Assembly: GCF_902506535.1 (NCBI RefSeq)
Contig: NZ_LR733825.1
Coordinates: 747,206-811,205, forward strand
DNA: 64,000 nucleotides
Direction of reading: 5' to 3'
DNA from: Pseudomonas sp. 8Z
GTDB taxonomy: Bacteria > Pseudomonadota > Gammaproteobacteria > Pseudomonadales > Pseudomonadaceae
Translations under genes and position numbers: made by a program
Shown here: positions 18,813-28,566 of the stretch, piece by piece
How positions within the stretch are numbered: position 1 is the stretch's first letter
How the letters are laid out: each line of letters opens with the position of its first letter
The notes under the pieces: model-generated
Told to the model about the DNA's origin: nothing
Seen by the model: only the letters and a program-made list of their open reading frames with translations
Databases searched by the model: none

Positions 18813-19612
18813 GCAGAAACCTCCTGTGTGCGATCCCAACCTGTAAAAAGTTTACGCAGCAGGGCTGCAGTGTCCTGCGGGAACTCCAACGGAAACATAT
18901 GCCCGCCCGGCAATTGATGGTATTGCGCATGCGGCAGTTGCCGCAGTGCACGCGCATGATGCGGCAATACCACCCGACTATCACGCCCGCGCACCATGGC
19001 CAGTGGCACCACGAGCTGACGCACCGCACCTGGCGCGGTGTGCGGCACGCTACGGTAGATACTGATTTCGGTTGCCGGATCGAAACGCAGACGCAGGCCC
19101 TGCTCCGCAGGCTTGAGGCCATGACGCACGTATGCCTCCAGGCAGTCAGGATCAAAACGCCGAAACAGCGACTTGCCAGCAAAATACTCTCGCGCCTCGG
19201 CCAGGTCGACAAACGCCTCACGCCGCCCGAGGGTACGTCCAGCCGGGGTGATGCGATCGATCAACCCAAAGCGCTTGGCCATGCGAATGACCAGGCGATC
19301 GGCAAACGTCAGCACCGGCGAGTCGAGCATCACCACGCCGCGATATAACTCCGGGCAACGCAGTGCGGCGTGATAATGCAGCACGCCACCGAGCGAATGG
19401 CCAACGCCCCAGACCGGCTCATCAAGCGCACGCAAATGATGCAGCAACTCATCGACCAGATTGTTCCAGTTGTCATCGACCGGAAACGCGGGGTCATGGC
19501 CATGCTGTTCAAGGTGCAATACCCGATAATCCGGCGCCAACTCAGCAAAGAGTTTGCTGTAGGTGGCCGAAGGGAAGCCGTTGGCATGGGCAAAGAAGAT
19601 CGGCGACGACAT
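18809..19612 (-). CDS. alpha/beta hydrolase
   Basis: 267 residues, alpha/beta-hydrolase fold with FAHANGFPSATY at 6-17, nucleophile Ser in GHSLGG (near 91) and catalytic His in LPGGHMFPLE near 245. It is distinct in sequence from its coupled neighbour, so this is a pair of paralogous folds rather than a recent duplication. Start taken at the ATG with GGAG 6 nt upstream; an earlier frame extension is Cys-rich and non-conserved in character. Substrate unknown. Confidence 0.87.
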   Translation of the reverse strand: MSSPIFFAHANGFPSATYSKLFAELAPDYRVLHLEQHGHDPAFPVDDNWNNLVDELLHHLRALDEPVWGVGHSLGGVLHYHAALRCPELYRGVVMLDSPVLTFADRLVIRMAKRFGLIDRITPAGRTLGRREAFVDLAEAREYFAGKSLFRRFDPDCLEAYVRHGLKPAEQGLRLRFDPATEISIYRSVPHTAPGAVRQLVVPLAMVRGRDSRVVLPHHARALRQLPHAQYHQLPGGHMFPLEFPQDTAALLRKLFTGWDRTQEVSA

Positions 19613-19703
19613 GCACGACTCCGGCAGGAAAACATCCGTCGATTCTCCAGCAGCCCCCATCAGCGGACAATGAGCGTAACAGCCATCAATGACGACACAC
19701 CGG

Positions 19704-20342
19704 TCAGATCGCCAGCAGCAGCCGCACAAAGATGCTCCCAGCTACCAACAAGAACACCACCCCACAGACAACATCGATGGTCGGCGCGATCTGCAGCAAG
19801 TGCTGACGCATCAACGGGCGACTGAGGAGCAGCCCAAGCACGCTGAACCAACACAGGCTCAGACCAAACAGCAGCGCTGCGCAGGCAATCTTGCCCGGCA
19901 GCGACATATCCGCTGGCACCAAACTGCTAAGCAGTGCCAGGAAGAACACCAGCGCCTTGGGATTGCCCAGGTTGGTCATGACCCCGCGCAGCCAGGGGCC
20001 GAAGGCCGACGGCGCCAGTTCGTCATCCAGGCGCAGGTTCCCGCCCCTGCCCTGCCGCCAGGCCCGCACAGCACCGATCCCCAGCCAGCCCAGATACAAG
20101 GCACCCGCAACTTGTATCAGATCGAAAAGCCATTCGGTACGGCTAAGCACAAGGGCCACGCCGCTGAGCACCAGCGTGCCGTGCAGCAGAATGCCGCAAG
20201 CCAAGCCCAGCGCACTGAGCAAACCGGCGCGCCGCCCCTGATGCAAGGCCGTACGCACCACCAAGGCCACATCCGGGCCAGGGCTGACAAGGGCCACCGC
20301 GAAGACGGCAGCGAGCGACAGCAAGACGGAAGTCTCCTGCAT
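19704..20342 (-). CDS. LysE family translocator
   Basis: 212 residues with about six membrane helices. It opens with the LysE/RhtB hallmark SPGPDVALVVRTALHQGRR near 20-38. The family exports amino acids or homoserine lactone-like compounds across the inner membrane. GGAG precedes the ATG by 6 nt. The AraC-type regulator lies immediately upstream on the same strand and may control it. Confidence 0.9.
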   Translation of the reverse strand: MQETSVLLSLAAVFAVALVSPGPDVALVVRTALHQGRRAGLLSALGLACGILLHGTLVLSGVALVLSRTEWLFDLIQVAGALYLGWLGIGAVRAWRQGRGGNLRLDDELAPSAFGPWLRGVMTNLGNPKALVFFLALLSSLVPADMSLPGKIACAALLFGLSLCWFSVLGLLLSRPLMRQHLLQIAPTIDVVCGVVFLLVAGSIFVRLLLAI

Positions 20343-20385
20343 GGTGTTCTCCAGATCCGAAGGTGTGACGAAGGGTGAGGCGTTA

Positions 20386-21189
20386 TCAGCCTTGACGCAG
20401 GCGCGCCGGCGGCAGCCCGTAGGTACGACGGAACAACCGCGAGAAGTGCGCTTGATCATAGAAACCCAGGCGCAGGGCGATCTCACTCAGCGACTCGCCC
20501 GCCAATACCAGCGGTAGCGCCCGTTGCAGGCGCAATTGAGTAAGCCACTGATGCGGCGGCAGCCCCGTGTGCTGACGGAAACGGCGCAGCGCCTGCCAGG
20601 GGCTCATCGCGCAGAATGCGGCGATTTCCTCCAGCGAGGGCGGATCGTCCAGTCGACTCTCCAGCCAATCGCGCAGTTGCTGCCAGGTGCGGACGTCAAA
20701 GGCGCGTTGTGGCTCCTGAATACACAATGTCGAGCCCATCTCCAGCAATTGCGCCAGCGCCTGCCAGAGCGCGCTCTCCTGGGCCAACCTCGAACCCTCG
20801 AACATCGCGGCATGAAAATGCTGTAAGCGCTGCTGCAAAAGCGGATGGCGCAAACTGGTCGTAGTCAATCTGGGCGCCCCCTGGCGCCCCTCGGTCAGGG
20901 TGCGACTGGCTTCATCGAGCCAATGCGGGTCAAACGCCATAACCCGAATGCGATAGCCAGATCCATCCAGGCAAGCGCCGTCATGAATACCCTCAGGCGC
21001 CATCAGCAAGACATCGCCCGCGCCGACATGGCGGCGCTCACCGCCATACACGTAACGATGCTGGCCCTGAACCAACATGCCGACGTGGTATTCGAGGTGA
21101 AAGTGCCGGGGAAAAGCAAAGCGCCGGTATTGGGCGTCGATCAGGCGAACGCCGGGCAAGCTGCTTTGGATGTGATTGATCTGCTCCAT
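20386..21189 (-). CDS. AraC family transcriptional regulator
   Basis: 267 residues: an N-terminal cupin-like AraC ligand-binding domain (HFHLEYHVGMLVQG near 29-42; GDVLLMAPEGIHDG near 58-71) and a C-terminal double helix-turn-helix (about 165-265; LEEIAAFCAMSPWQALRRF and SEIALRLGFYDQAHFSRLF). It probably activates or represses the adjacent LysE exporter in response to a small molecule. The chosen ATG lacks a strong ribosome-binding site, so the start is less certain; the frame is open for 22 more codons upstream. Confidence 0.87.
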   Translation of the reverse strand: MEQINHIQSSLPGVRLIDAQYRRFAFPRHFHLEYHVGMLVQGQHRYVYGGERRHVGAGDVLLMAPEGIHDGACLDGSGYRIRVMAFDPHWLDEASRTLTEGRQGAPRLTTTSLRHPLLQQRLQHFHAAMFEGSRLAQESALWQALAQLLEMGSTLCIQEPQRAFDVRTWQQLRDWLESRLDDPPSLEEIAAFCAMSPWQALRRFRQHTGLPPHQWLTQLRLQRALPLVLAGESLSEIALRLGFYDQAHFSRLFRRTYGLPPARLRQG

Positions 21190-21255
21190 GGCGCCTACTG
21201 TAGCGCCATGGAACGTATGGATCTTGGATGAAATTGCAGGGCGCGGCCTGCGCAA

Positions 21256-21714
21256 TCAGTGCGGATGATGCAAAGCCAGCAATTGCAGCGAGCCCGCTGC
21301 CATCATCTCGCCCTGCAGTTGCGCCAAACTGGCCGTACGCATGGGCAATGGCTGCTGACGATGACCGTAGAGCAATAAACCACCCAACTCGCCGATCAGC
21401 GGCTGGTGACTCACCAACAGCACATTCTGCCCGTAATAGGCATCAAGCTGGCGAATCGCCTCGCGTACATCACTGCTCGGCGTCAGCCAGGGCGCCGTGA
21501 TGATCGAGCCGTCGAAACCCAGTCGCTCGCGCACCACCTGCGCCGTTTGCTGAGCACGCACATAAGGGCTGACGATAATTGCAGCCAGCGGCTGGCCAAG
21601 TAGATGAGCAGCACTTTGCAGCGCCTCCTGACGCCCCAAATCGGTCAGTTCACGCTGTGCATCACTGGCAGCATGCACCTCAGCCTGCCCATGACGCAGC
21701 AACCATAACGTCAC
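21256..21714 (-). CDS. sixA: phosphohistidine phosphatase SixA
   Basis: 152 residues of the histidine phosphatase superfamily with the RHG motif at 7-9 (LLRHGQAE), the second catalytic Arg in SPYVRAQQTA near 53, and His near 103 (VSHQPLIGE). SixA dephosphorylates phosphohistidine in Hpt domains and in the nitrogen PTS protein NPr. Its ATG overlaps the DUF4389 stop (ATGA), placing it third in a gpsA-DUF4389-sixA operon. Confidence 0.93.
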   Translation of the reverse strand: MTLWLLRHGQAEVHAASDAQRELTDLGRQEALQSAAHLLGQPLAAIIVSPYVRAQQTAQVVRERLGFDGSIITAPWLTPSSDVREAIRQLDAYYGQNVLLVSHQPLIGELGGLLLYGHRQQPLPMRTASLAQLQGEMMAAGSLQLLALHHPH

Positions 21715-22058
21715 AGCTTGGGCTCCTCATCACGCGCAGGATGGGCTGCAGGCGGCACGCTGTGTGCTGCTTCACCATCAGGCGCTCGCGGCGTCGGCCA
21801 ATCGGCGAAGGGCCAGGGCTTCTCGTCAGTGTTGAAGGTACCAAAGCGGCCAATCTGCGCCAGGTACTGACTGAGGCTGTCGCCAAAGCCCAGCAGGCTG
21901 GCGTTCGGCGCCCCGTAGAACAGGCGATAGCCCAATTGCAACAACACCACAGCGCCCAGCACCAGCTCGGCCAGTTGCCAGACAATGACGAAAATCACCA
22001 TCCACAGCATGCGCAGTAGAATTGACTCGCGCTCCAGATCCCGTTTTTCGTCGCTCAT
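21711..22058 (-). CDS. DUF4389 domain-containing membrane protein
   Basis: 115 residues with one or two membrane helices (about 16-48: MLWMVIFVIVWQLAELVLGA) and a proline-rich polar tail. DUF4389 is a family of unknown function, common next to lipid-related genes. AAGGAG precedes the ATG. It lies 12 nt after gpsA and overlaps sixA. Confidence 0.85.
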   Translation of the reverse strand: MSDEKRDLERESILLRMLWMVIFVIVWQLAELVLGAVVLLQLGYRLFYGAPNASLLGFGDSLSQYLAQIGRFGTFNTDEKPWPFADWPTPRAPDGEAAHSVPPAAHPARDEEPKL

Positions 22059-22070
22059 ATGGTGCTCTCC

Positions 22071-23093
22071 TTAGAAACCCGCAGTAGGGATGAAATCGAC
22101 ATCGGTTTTCGGCTCAGCCGTCATCAGCAGCTCGATGACTTGAGCCAGGGTGCGCCCTTCGAAAAGAATCGCATACAGGCCTGCGACCAAGGGCATGTAA
22201 ACCTCCAGCTCCTCTGCTCGGGCCTTGAGTACGCGCAGCGTGTTGACGCCCTCGGCGACCTCGCCCAAGCGCTCGACGGCTTCTTCGAGGCTGAGCCCCT
22301 CGCCCAAGGCGAAGCCCACCTGATAATTACGGCTCTTGGGCGAGGAACAGGTGACGATCAGATCACCAACACCCGCCAGCCCCATAAAGGTCATGGGGTT
22401 GGCGCCGAGCTTGACCGCAAAGCGAGTCATCTCGGCCAAGGCCCGGGTAATCAGCATGCTCTTGGTGTTCTCCCCCATGCCCAACGCAGCCGCCATCCCC
22501 GACATGATGGCATAGACGTTTTTCAGCGCGCCGCCCAGTTCCACACCGAAGCGGTCGGCACTGGCGTAGACACGGAACGTGCGACCATGCAGAGCCTCCT
22601 GAACGCACGAACACAGCGCTTCGTCCTCACTGGCGATGACGGTGGCAGTCAGCGCGTGATCAGCCACTTCCTTGGCCAGGTTCGGCCCGGACAGCACACC
22701 AATGCGAGCGTCGGGAGCGATGTCCTCAAGGATCTGACTCATCAGCTTGAAGGTTTTGGCCTCGATGCCCTTGGTCGTGCTAATCAGCATCTTGCCTGCC
22801 AACTGTGCAGCGACCGGCTGCAGGGCATCACGCAGAGCGCTGGAAGGCAGCGCCACCAGTACCAGTTCGGCGCGCGCCAATGCCATGGGCATATCACTGG
22901 TCGGTTCGATGCCAGGATGCAGCTTCACGCCCTTGAGATAGCGTGGGTTCTCACCATTGTTACGCATTTGCTCGGCCTGCTCGGGATCGCGCATCCACTG
23001 CAGAACACGCTGACCATTCTCTGCAAGCAGGTTGGCCAGGGCGGTACCGAAGCTGCCGCCACCGAGTACGGCGATAGGGAGTGACTCAGTCAT
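22071..23093 (-). CDS. gpsA: glycerol-3-phosphate dehydrogenase [NAD(P)+] GpsA
   Basis: 340 residues with the N-terminal dinucleotide-binding [17 protein letters not shown] (11-27), the STTKGIE block near 108, the active-site KNVYAI near 190 and a C-terminal helical domain. It reduces dihydroxyacetone phosphate to sn-glycerol-3-phosphate, the precursor of all glycerophospholipids. It is the first gene of the gpsA-DUF4389-sixA operon and is divergent from the hybrid kinase gene. Confidence 0.97.
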   Translation of the reverse strand: MTESLPIAVLGGGSFGTALANLLAENGQRVLQWMRDPEQAEQMRNNGENPRYLKGVKLHPGIEPTSDMPMALARAELVLVALPSSALRDALQPVAAQLAGKMLISTTKGIEAKTFKLMSQILEDIAPDARIGVLSGPNLAKEVADHALTATVIASEDEALCSCVQEALHGRTFRVYASADRFGVELGGALKNVYAIMSGMAAALGMGENTKSMLITRALAEMTRFAVKLGANPMTFMGLAGVGDLIVTCSSPKSRNYQVGFALGEGLSLEEAVERLGEVAEGVNTLRVLKARAEELEVYMPLVAGLYAILFEGRTLAQVIELLMTAEPKTDVDFIPTAGF

Positions 23094-23375
23094 AAAACAT
23101 CCGAATAGGGCCAGCCAGACTGGCGATATGCAGGCATTATACGGAGCCGAGAGTTACCGGCCAGGGCAAAAGTTCAGTGCACACACCGCGCAACCGGCAA
23201 TAAACGAGAAATGCCTCCACTCCTAAGCAGAGGACGCTGGCAAAGCTATACGGGTCGGTTAACATGCCCGCTTGACGTTTTTCGCCAAGGACGGATTCGT
23301 GCCTGCTGGTCGTGCTCTGCCCCCTTACATCGCACTCACGCGTTCGTGCCCCCCTCACGCTGGGAATCTTCAGCC

Positions 23376-25253
23376 ATGAGTCAGCGTCGCGGCTGGAACA
23401 TTCATACCCGCACGCAACTGATCAGCGTCGGCCCCGCCCTTTTATTGACACTGCTACTAACCAGTTTTCTCACCTTCACCCGGCTGCAGGATCTGCGTCA
23501 GGAGATCAACCACACAGGCCAACTGATCGCCAATCAACTGGCACCTGCCACCGAGCAGGCGGTGCTCAATGACGATCGCCCTGCGCTCGAACGCCTACTG
23601 CTGGCCACACTGGAGACACCTGACGTACGTTTCGCCGAGGTGCGCGGTTACAACGACGACATTCTGGTTTATCTGGAACGGCCCAAAGCACAAGACCAAG
23701 CCACCGGGCATGTCGAAGTGTTCCAGGCACCTATCCGCTTGCAGCGTCTGCAGCCCGACGACCAGAAACTCGGAAGCGGTCACCTGGGGCGTGTTGTCGT
23801 GGCGATGTCCAACGACACCTTCAATGCGCGCCAACAGGAGATTCTGTTAAAGGCTGCGGTGCTGTCCCTGCTCGCCTTGCTCCTAACCTTTGTGCTGGCA
23901 AGACGCCTGGCCAGGCGCCTTGCTCAACCCATCAGCGCTATGGGGCAAGCCCTTGAGCGCATTCAAAATGGCGACTATAGCCAGCCTCTGCGGGCACGGG
24001 GCAACGACGAACTGACCGACCTGGCACGTCATATCAATAACCTTGCAGCCACGCTGGACAGCAGTGCTCGCGAACAGCAACAGGCCATTGCTGAACTGAT
24101 CCAGGCGCGCGAGGAGTCCGAACAAGCCAACCGTGCAAAATCCGACTTTCTGGCCATGATGAGCCACGAACTGCGCACGCCAATGAATGGCGTTCTAGGC
24201 ATGCTGCAACTGCTGGAAACCACCCAACTCAATGACGAGCAGGCTGAATACGCCGCTCTCGCCGCCGAATCCACCGAGCACCTACTCAAGGTGATCAACG
24301 ACATTCTCGATTTCTCCCGTATTGAGCGCGGTGCACTGGAATTGGAGAGCATCCCCTTCAACCTGCTGGAACTGCTGCAAGGCTCGATTCAGGTTTTCCA
24401 GCACAGCGCCCAGCAGCACGGCCTATCGCTCTCGCAGTCACACCAAGCAGGCCTGGAGCACTTGGAAGTCAGTGGCGACCCCACGCGAATTCGGCAAATT
24501 CTGGTCAACTTGATCGGCAATGCGCTGAAGTTCACTGAAGAGGGTGGTATCGAAATACAGAGTTCATGGCAGCCGCTGGACGACCAGGTACTCTGGTTTA
24601 CCTGCACCGTGCGCGATAGCGGCATTGGCATTGACGCCGAGCAACTTGGGCGCATGTTCGACGCCTTCGCCCAAGCCGACAATTCAATTTCTCGCCGCTA
24701 CGGCGGCACTGGCCTCGGCCTGCCCATTGCGCGAACCCTCGCCGAGCGCATGGGTGGCACGTTGAACGCACAAAGCGAAGTGGGCAGTGGCTCAGTATTC
24801 ACCCTGGAAATCCCCCTGCCATTCCGCCCCCAGATGGAACGTCAGACAGAGCAAGACGGTCACAACCTAGTCGATGGTGATGGCCAACACGTGCTCCTGG
24901 TCGAAGACAACCCAGTCAATCAGACGGTAATAGAAGCCATGCTGCGCAGCCTGGGCTATCAGGTGACATTGGTAAGTGACGGCCAACAAGCCCTGCAACA
25001 GGTTGAGCAGAGTGACTACGCCTTGATTCTCATGGATTGTCGGCTACCGCTAATGGACGGCTACGAGGCCACACGCCGGATTCGTCAGTTGCCGCAGCAC
25101 GCACAGTTGCCGATCATCGCCTTGACCGCCAATGCCCTACAGGGTGATCGCGAGAATTGCTTGGCAGCAGGCATGAATGACTACCTGGCCAAGCCCTTTA
25201 AGCGTGCCGAGCTGCAACGCCTGCTGCAGCGCTGGTTAACATCGCGGGCATAG
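23376..25253 (+). CDS. hybrid sensor histidine kinase/response regulator (PA1611-type)
   Basis: 625 residues: TM1 about 17-36, periplasmic sensor about 37-155, TM2 about 156-175, HAMP (176-230), HisKA with His264 ([11 protein letters not shown]), HATPase (about 365-485; N box LIGNALKF, G1 DSGIGID) and a receiver domain with Asp554 (LILMDCRLP). There is no Hpt domain. The position directly before fabA matches PA1611 of P. aeruginosa, which signals through the separate HptB protein and antagonises RetS in the Gac/Rsm pathway. Function here is inferred from that position and architecture. The ATG has only a weak upstream GGGAA. Confidence 0.9.
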   Translation: MSQRRGWNIHTRTQLISVGPALLLTLLLTSFLTFTRLQDLRQEINHTGQLIANQLAPATEQAVLNDDRPALERLLLATLETPDVRFAEVRGYNDDILVYLERPKAQDQATGHVEVFQAPIRLQRLQPDDQKLGSGHLGRVVVAMSNDTFNARQQEILLKAAVLSLLALLLTFVLARRLARRLAQPISAMGQALERIQNGDYSQPLRARGNDELTDLARHINNLAATLDSSAREQQQAIAELIQAREESEQANRAKSDFLAMMSHELRTPMNGVLGMLQLLETTQLNDEQAEYAALAAESTEHLLKVINDILDFSRIERGALELESIPFNLLELLQGSIQVFQHSAQQHGLSLSQSHQAGLEHLEVSGDPTRIRQILVNLIGNALKFTEEGGIEIQSSWQPLDDQVLWFTCTVRDSGIGIDAEQLGRMFDAFAQADNSISRRYGGTGLGLPIARTLAERMGGTLNAQSEVGSGSVFTLEIPLPFRPQMERQTEQDGHNLVDGDGQHVLLVEDNPVNQTVIEAMLRSLGYQVTLVSDGQQALQQVEQSDYALILMDCRLPLMDGYEATRRIRQLPQHAQLPIIALTANALQGDRENCLAAGMNDYLAKPFKRAELQRLLQRWLTSRA

Positions 25254-25286
25254 GCCATTTAACACTCGCAGATGACCGTGCCTACC

Positions 25287-25298
25287 TGTACGGTTACA
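25287..25298. promoter_or_regulatory. TGTA-CGGT-TACA inverted repeat upstream of fabA
   Basis: A 4-4-4 inverted repeat in the fabA leader, similar in its TGTA/TACA half-sites to the stronger palindrome 50 bp further on. Alone it could be chance. Confidence 0.25.
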
Positions 25299-25338
25299 CC
25301 CTGCGTTAGCGCGGTTGTGGCATGTGACGTGCACACGC

Positions 25339-25352
25339 AGTACAACTGTACT
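25339..25352. promoter_or_regulatory. palindromic operator candidate upstream of fabA
   Basis: AGTACA-AC-TGTACT is a perfect 6-2-6 inverted repeat 127 nt before the fabA start, in the 226-bp gap behind the kinase gene. Unsaturated fatty acid genes are classically controlled by TetR-type repressors (FabR in E. coli, DesT in P. aeruginosa) that bind short palindromes. Assignment to a particular regulator is not possible from sequence alone. Confidence 0.4.
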
Positions 25353-25479
25353 CGCAGCACTGTGACTTTCACCACAGCGCAACAGTCTATGACTAGGCTA
25401 CCGGCAGACACCCAAGCGTTACCGCCGGCCAGGACGATTCGCCCAGCCTTAGAAGCATGGGGACAATTGAGGAGCTCGC

Positions 25480-25995
25480 ATGACAAAACCAAACGCCTAT
25501 TCCCAGGAAGATCTGCTCGCTTGCAGCCGCGGCGAACTGTTCGGCCCAGGGAACGCGCAACTGCCCGCCCCGAACATGCTGATGATCGATCGCATCGTTC
25601 ATATCAGTGAAACCGGCGGCAAGTACGGTAAGGGCGAAATTGTCGCTGAGCTCGATATCAACCCGGATCTGTGGTTCTTCGCCTGCCACTTCGAAGGCGA
25701 CCCGGTCATGCCAGGCTGCCTGGGCCTCGACGCCATGTGGCAGTTGGTCGGCTTTTACCTAGGCTGGCAAGGCAACCCTGGCAAAGGTCGTGCTCTGGGC
25801 AGCGGTGAAGTCAAATTCTTCGGTCAGGTTCTGCCGACCGCCAAGAAAGTCACCTACAACATTCATATCAAACGCACCATCAACCGCTCGCTGATCCTCG
25901 GCATCGCCGACGGCAGCGTCGCCGTCGATGGCCGCGAGATCTACAGTGCCGAAGGCCTGCGTGTCGGCCTGTTCACCTCTACCGACAGTTTCTGA
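25480..25995 (+). CDS. fabA: 3-hydroxydecanoyl-[ACP] dehydratase/isomerase FabA
   Basis: 171 residues, same length as E. coli FabA, with the active-site His70 ([14 protein letters not shown]) and Asp84 (LGLDAMWQ). It dehydrates 3-hydroxydecanoyl-ACP and isomerises trans-2- to cis-3-decenoyl-ACP, the branch point to unsaturated fatty acids. GGAG lies 6 nt upstream. fabB follows after 11 nt, forming the classic fabAB operon. Confidence 0.98.
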   Translation: MTKPNAYSQEDLLACSRGELFGPGNAQLPAPNMLMIDRIVHISETGGKYGKGEIVAELDINPDLWFFACHFEGDPVMPGCLGLDAMWQLVGFYLGWQGNPGKGRALGSGEVKFFGQVLPTAKKVTYNIHIKRTINRSLILGIADGSVAVDGREIYSAEGLRVGLFTSTDSF

Positions 25996-26006
25996 AGGAC
26001 TTGCAC

Positions 26007-27227
26007 ATGCGTCGTGTCGTGATTACCGGTCTGGGCATCGTTTCCTGCCTGGGCAATGACAAAGAAACCGTGGCCAACAACCTGCGCGAAAGCAAATCAG
26101 GTATCCGCTTCAACCCGGCCTACGCTGAAATGGGTCTGCGCAGCCATGTCTCCGGCTCGGTCAATCTGAACCTGGAAGAGCTGATCGACCGCAAGATCAT
26201 GCGCTTCATGGGTGATGCTGCCGCTTTTGCCTACCTGTCCATGGAACAGGCGATCAAGGATTCTGGCCTGACCCCGGAGCAGGTTTCCAACCCGCGTACC
26301 GGCCTGATCGCAGGCAGTGGCGGCGCTTCCACCTTCAACCAGATGGAAGCCATCGACACCCTGCGCGAGAAAGGCGTTAAGCGCATCGGCCCATACCGCG
26401 TCACCCGCACCATGGGCAGCACCGTTTCCGCCTGCCTGGCCACGCCGTTCCAGATCAAGGGCGTGAACTTCTCCATTTCCTCGGCCTGCGCCACCAGCGC
26501 GCATTGCATCGGCCAGGCCATGGAGCAGATCCAACTGGGCAAGCAGGACATCGTCTTCGCTGGCGGCGGTGAAGAGGAGCACTGGAGCCAGAGCTGCCTG
26601 TTCGACGCCATGGGCGCCCTCTCCACCCAGTACAACGAAACCCCGGAGAAGGCCTCGCGTGCTTACGACGCCAAGCGTGACGGTTTCGTCATTGCTGGCG
26701 GCGGCGGCATGGTCGTGGTCGAAGAGCTGGAACACGCTCTGGCCCGTGGCGCCAAGATCTACGCTGAAATCGTCGGCTACGGTGCCACCAGCGACGGTTA
26801 CGACATGGTCGCACCGAGCGGTGAAGGTGCGGTGCGCTGCATGCAGCAAGCCCTGGCCACTGTCGACACCCCGATCGACTACCTCAACACCCACGGCACC
26901 TCGACCCCGGTTGGTGATGTCGCGGAAATGCGCGGTGTGCGCGAGGTATTCGCTGGCAAGGCACCGAAGATCAGCTCCACCAAGAGCCTCTCCGGTCACA
27001 GTCTGGGCGCTGCTGGCGTACAGGAAGCGATCTACTGCATGCTGATGCTGGAAAACAACTTCATCGCCGGCTCAGCCAATATTGACGAGCTCGACCCAGA
27101 AGTGGCCGACTTGCCGATCGTGCGCAAGACCGAAGAGAACGCAAAAATCGACACCGTGATGAGCAACAGCTTCGGCTTCGGTGGCACCAACGCCACTCTG
27201 GTGCTCAAGCGCTGGGCTGGTCAGTGA
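26007..27227 (+). CDS. fabB: beta-ketoacyl-[ACP] synthase I FabB
   Basis: 406 residues, the same length as E. coli FabB. Thiolase-fold active site: nucleophile Cys161 (SSACATS), His near 296 ([11 protein letters not shown]) and His near 331 (SGHSLGAAG). It elongates cis-3-decenoyl-ACP and is needed for unsaturated fatty acid synthesis. The ATG is preceded by AAGGA; a TTG two codons upstream abuts that site and is rejected. Confidence 0.98.
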   Translation: MRRVVITGLGIVSCLGNDKETVANNLRESKSGIRFNPAYAEMGLRSHVSGSVNLNLEELIDRKIMRFMGDAAAFAYLSMEQAIKDSGLTPEQVSNPRTGLIAGSGGASTFNQMEAIDTLREKGVKRIGPYRVTRTMGSTVSACLATPFQIKGVNFSISSACATSAHCIGQAMEQIQLGKQDIVFAGGGEEEHWSQSCLFDAMGALSTQYNETPEKASRAYDAKRDGFVIAGGGGMVVVEELEHALARGAKIYAEIVGYGATSDGYDMVAPSGEGAVRCMQQALATVDTPIDYLNTHGTSTPVGDVAEMRGVREVFAGKAPKISSTKSLSGHSLGAAGVQEAIYCMLMLENNFIAGSANIDELDPEVADLPIVRKTEENAKIDTVMSNSFGFGGTNATLVLKRWAGQ

Positions 27228-27244
27228 TCTAGCGTTACGGCAAT

Positions 27245-27278
27245 AAAGACAACGGCGCCTACGGGCGCCGTTGTCTTT
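27245..27278. terminator. strong bidirectional terminator after fabB
   Basis: Perfect 15-bp inverted repeat (AAAGACAACGGCGCC and its complement) closing on a TACG loop, followed by TTTTA on the plus strand. It ends the fabAB transcript, and its A/T-flanked arms would also stop minus-strand transcripts from the lipoprotein operon. Confidence 0.9.
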
Positions 27279-27532
27279 TATAGTGCCCTGACGTTTCGGC
27301 TCGAACCGCAGGGGGCAGGTCATGATCGTTCCCCTGCCAAATCCCCAACAATGACTCAATGGGACGACCAAACGTCGCGTCTCGCGCCTAGCTCCACGCA
27401 AAAACAGGCGCCGTCGCGGCCGTGCACGAAACGTCAATAGCCTCTAGCAATACAGCGCAAAATACTGGCGCTGATGCAGCCACGGGAGCGTCATCAAACG
27501 CAGATACTCCTTAGACGCCCCCAGGCAAGACA
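27279..27532. other. 254-bp intergenic region with no gene seen
   Basis: Part of the 305-bp gap between fabB and the convergent lipoprotein gene. Apart from the fabB terminator at its left edge I see no ORF with a ribosome-binding site, no hairpin with a T-tract and no repeat. Confidence 0.6.
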
Positions 27533-27883
27533 TCAACGATTCAACGCCTTGGCCATGGCCTGATCGACATGATGGCGCCACTCGCGGTCACGCCTGTCGT
27601 CATCGCGCCGCACCTGCCATTGGTCGACATGCTGAGCCTGTTCACACTGGCGAAAGCCGTCGTCCCAGCCTTGTGCATATAGAGGCTCTGCCTGATAACG
27701 GGTAACCGCCTTCTCGAATCCGCCCAACGGGCCCGCTGCCGCCCGCCCGCTGTTACAACCGGCCTCAAAACCATCGACGAATGCGGGCGGATAATCAGCA
27801 GCCAGCATGCTCTGGCGCAAACTCTGGCAGCCCACAACAGTGGCCAGCAACACGCCCATCAACAGCCTCTGCGCAGCACTCAT
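27533..27883 (-). CDS. small lipoprotein of unknown function
   Basis: 116 residues with a type II signal peptide; lipobox VVGC sets the lipidated Cys near residue 19. The mature protein has two FxxGxxxGC/GWxxGFRxC-like repeats (FVDGFEAGCNSGR near 37; YAQGWDDGFRQCEQ near 70) and a charged tail. ATG lies 2 nt after the upstream phosphatase stop, so it is the fourth gene of the sulfatase-PAP2-phosphatase operon. Role unknown, presumably outer-membrane. Confidence 0.75.
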   Translation of the reverse strand: MSAAQRLLMGVLLATVVGCQSLRQSMLAADYPPAFVDGFEAGCNSGRAAAGPLGGFEKAVTRYQAEPLYAQGWDDGFRQCEQAQHVDQWQVRRDDDRRDREWRHHVDQAMAKALNR

Positions 27884-27885
27884 TT

Positions 27886-28566
27886 TCAGGCACCGTCGCC
27901 CCAGTCGGAGAGCATGGCCTTGAGTTGGCACAAAGCCCAAGGACTGGTACTGCAAGCGCCGCTCTCCAAGGCGATACGCAAGGCACCGATGTCAGCATTG
28001 CGCAGGTAGCGCTCGGCATCGCCCATGCGTGCCTCACCACCAAAACCGCCGCCACGCATTTCAGCCAGGGCTTGTTCTTTGCTCCAGTCCTGATAGATCA
28101 CCCGGTACATGGCCGCGATCAGCCCAGTGCGATTCTGCCCATGCTTGCAGTGAATCAGTACCGGGCCCTGAGCCTGCGCCTGACGGATACTGCGCATGAC
28201 CTCGATGACATCGGCGTCGTCGATACGGTCGGTATGCAGCGGTAGATGAATCTGCCGCACTCGTGGATCACGCAGCCATTGCCCATCGTCCTGCTGATAG
28301 AAGTTGATCACCGTAGTAACCCCCAGAGTCTCCAACTGAGGCCAGTCCTGCGATTTGGGCATAGCGCTGCGGTAGAGGCCAGGCGCCATGCGGTAAAGGT
28401 TGATGTGTTTGTTCAGTGGCTGCGCCCAGCTCTGCGGGCGCACCTCCAATTCAGGCGCACTGGGATTAGTGGCGCCCAAGGCCATGCTCAAGGGCAGCGC
28501 CAACAGAGCACCGAGGAAAACCGTCGCCGCAATCGTTAGGCGCAGTAACTGCATCAAACTGTTCAT
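27886..28566 (-). CDS. exported dual-specificity-type phosphatase
   Basis: 226 residues: signal peptide or N-terminal anchor about 1-31, then a cysteine-phosphatase domain with the HCKHGQNRTG signature (catalytic Cys140, Arg146) and the expected general-acid region near HTDRIDDAD (111-119). Exported DSP-like enzymes in Gram-negatives tend to act on lipid or sugar phosphates rather than proteins. The ATG overlaps the PAP2 stop (ATGA). Together with PAP2 and the sulfatase it suggests phosphate-group remodelling in the periplasm. Confidence 0.87.
   Translation of the reverse strand: MNSLMQLLRLTIAATVFLGALLALPLSMALGATNPSAPELEVRPQSWAQPLNKHINLYRMAPGLYRSAMPKSQDWPQLETLGVTTVINFYQQDDGQWLRDPRVRQIHLPLHTDRIDDADVIEVMRSIRQAQAQGPVLIHCKHGQNRTGLIAAMYRVIYQDWSKEQALAEMRGGGFGGEARMGDAERYLRNADIGALRIALESGACSTSPWALCQLKAMLSDWGDGA

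Noticed and set aside
23272..23295. Third ColR-type site (TTGACG with TTTTTCGC) before the hybrid kinase
   Set aside because: The spacing between blocks differs by 2 bp, the core is not TTTTCAC and no second TTGACG follows.
25254..25479. Small plus-strand ORF upstream of fabA
   Set aside because: Frames in this gap lack ribosome-binding sites and overlap the candidate operators and the fabA start.
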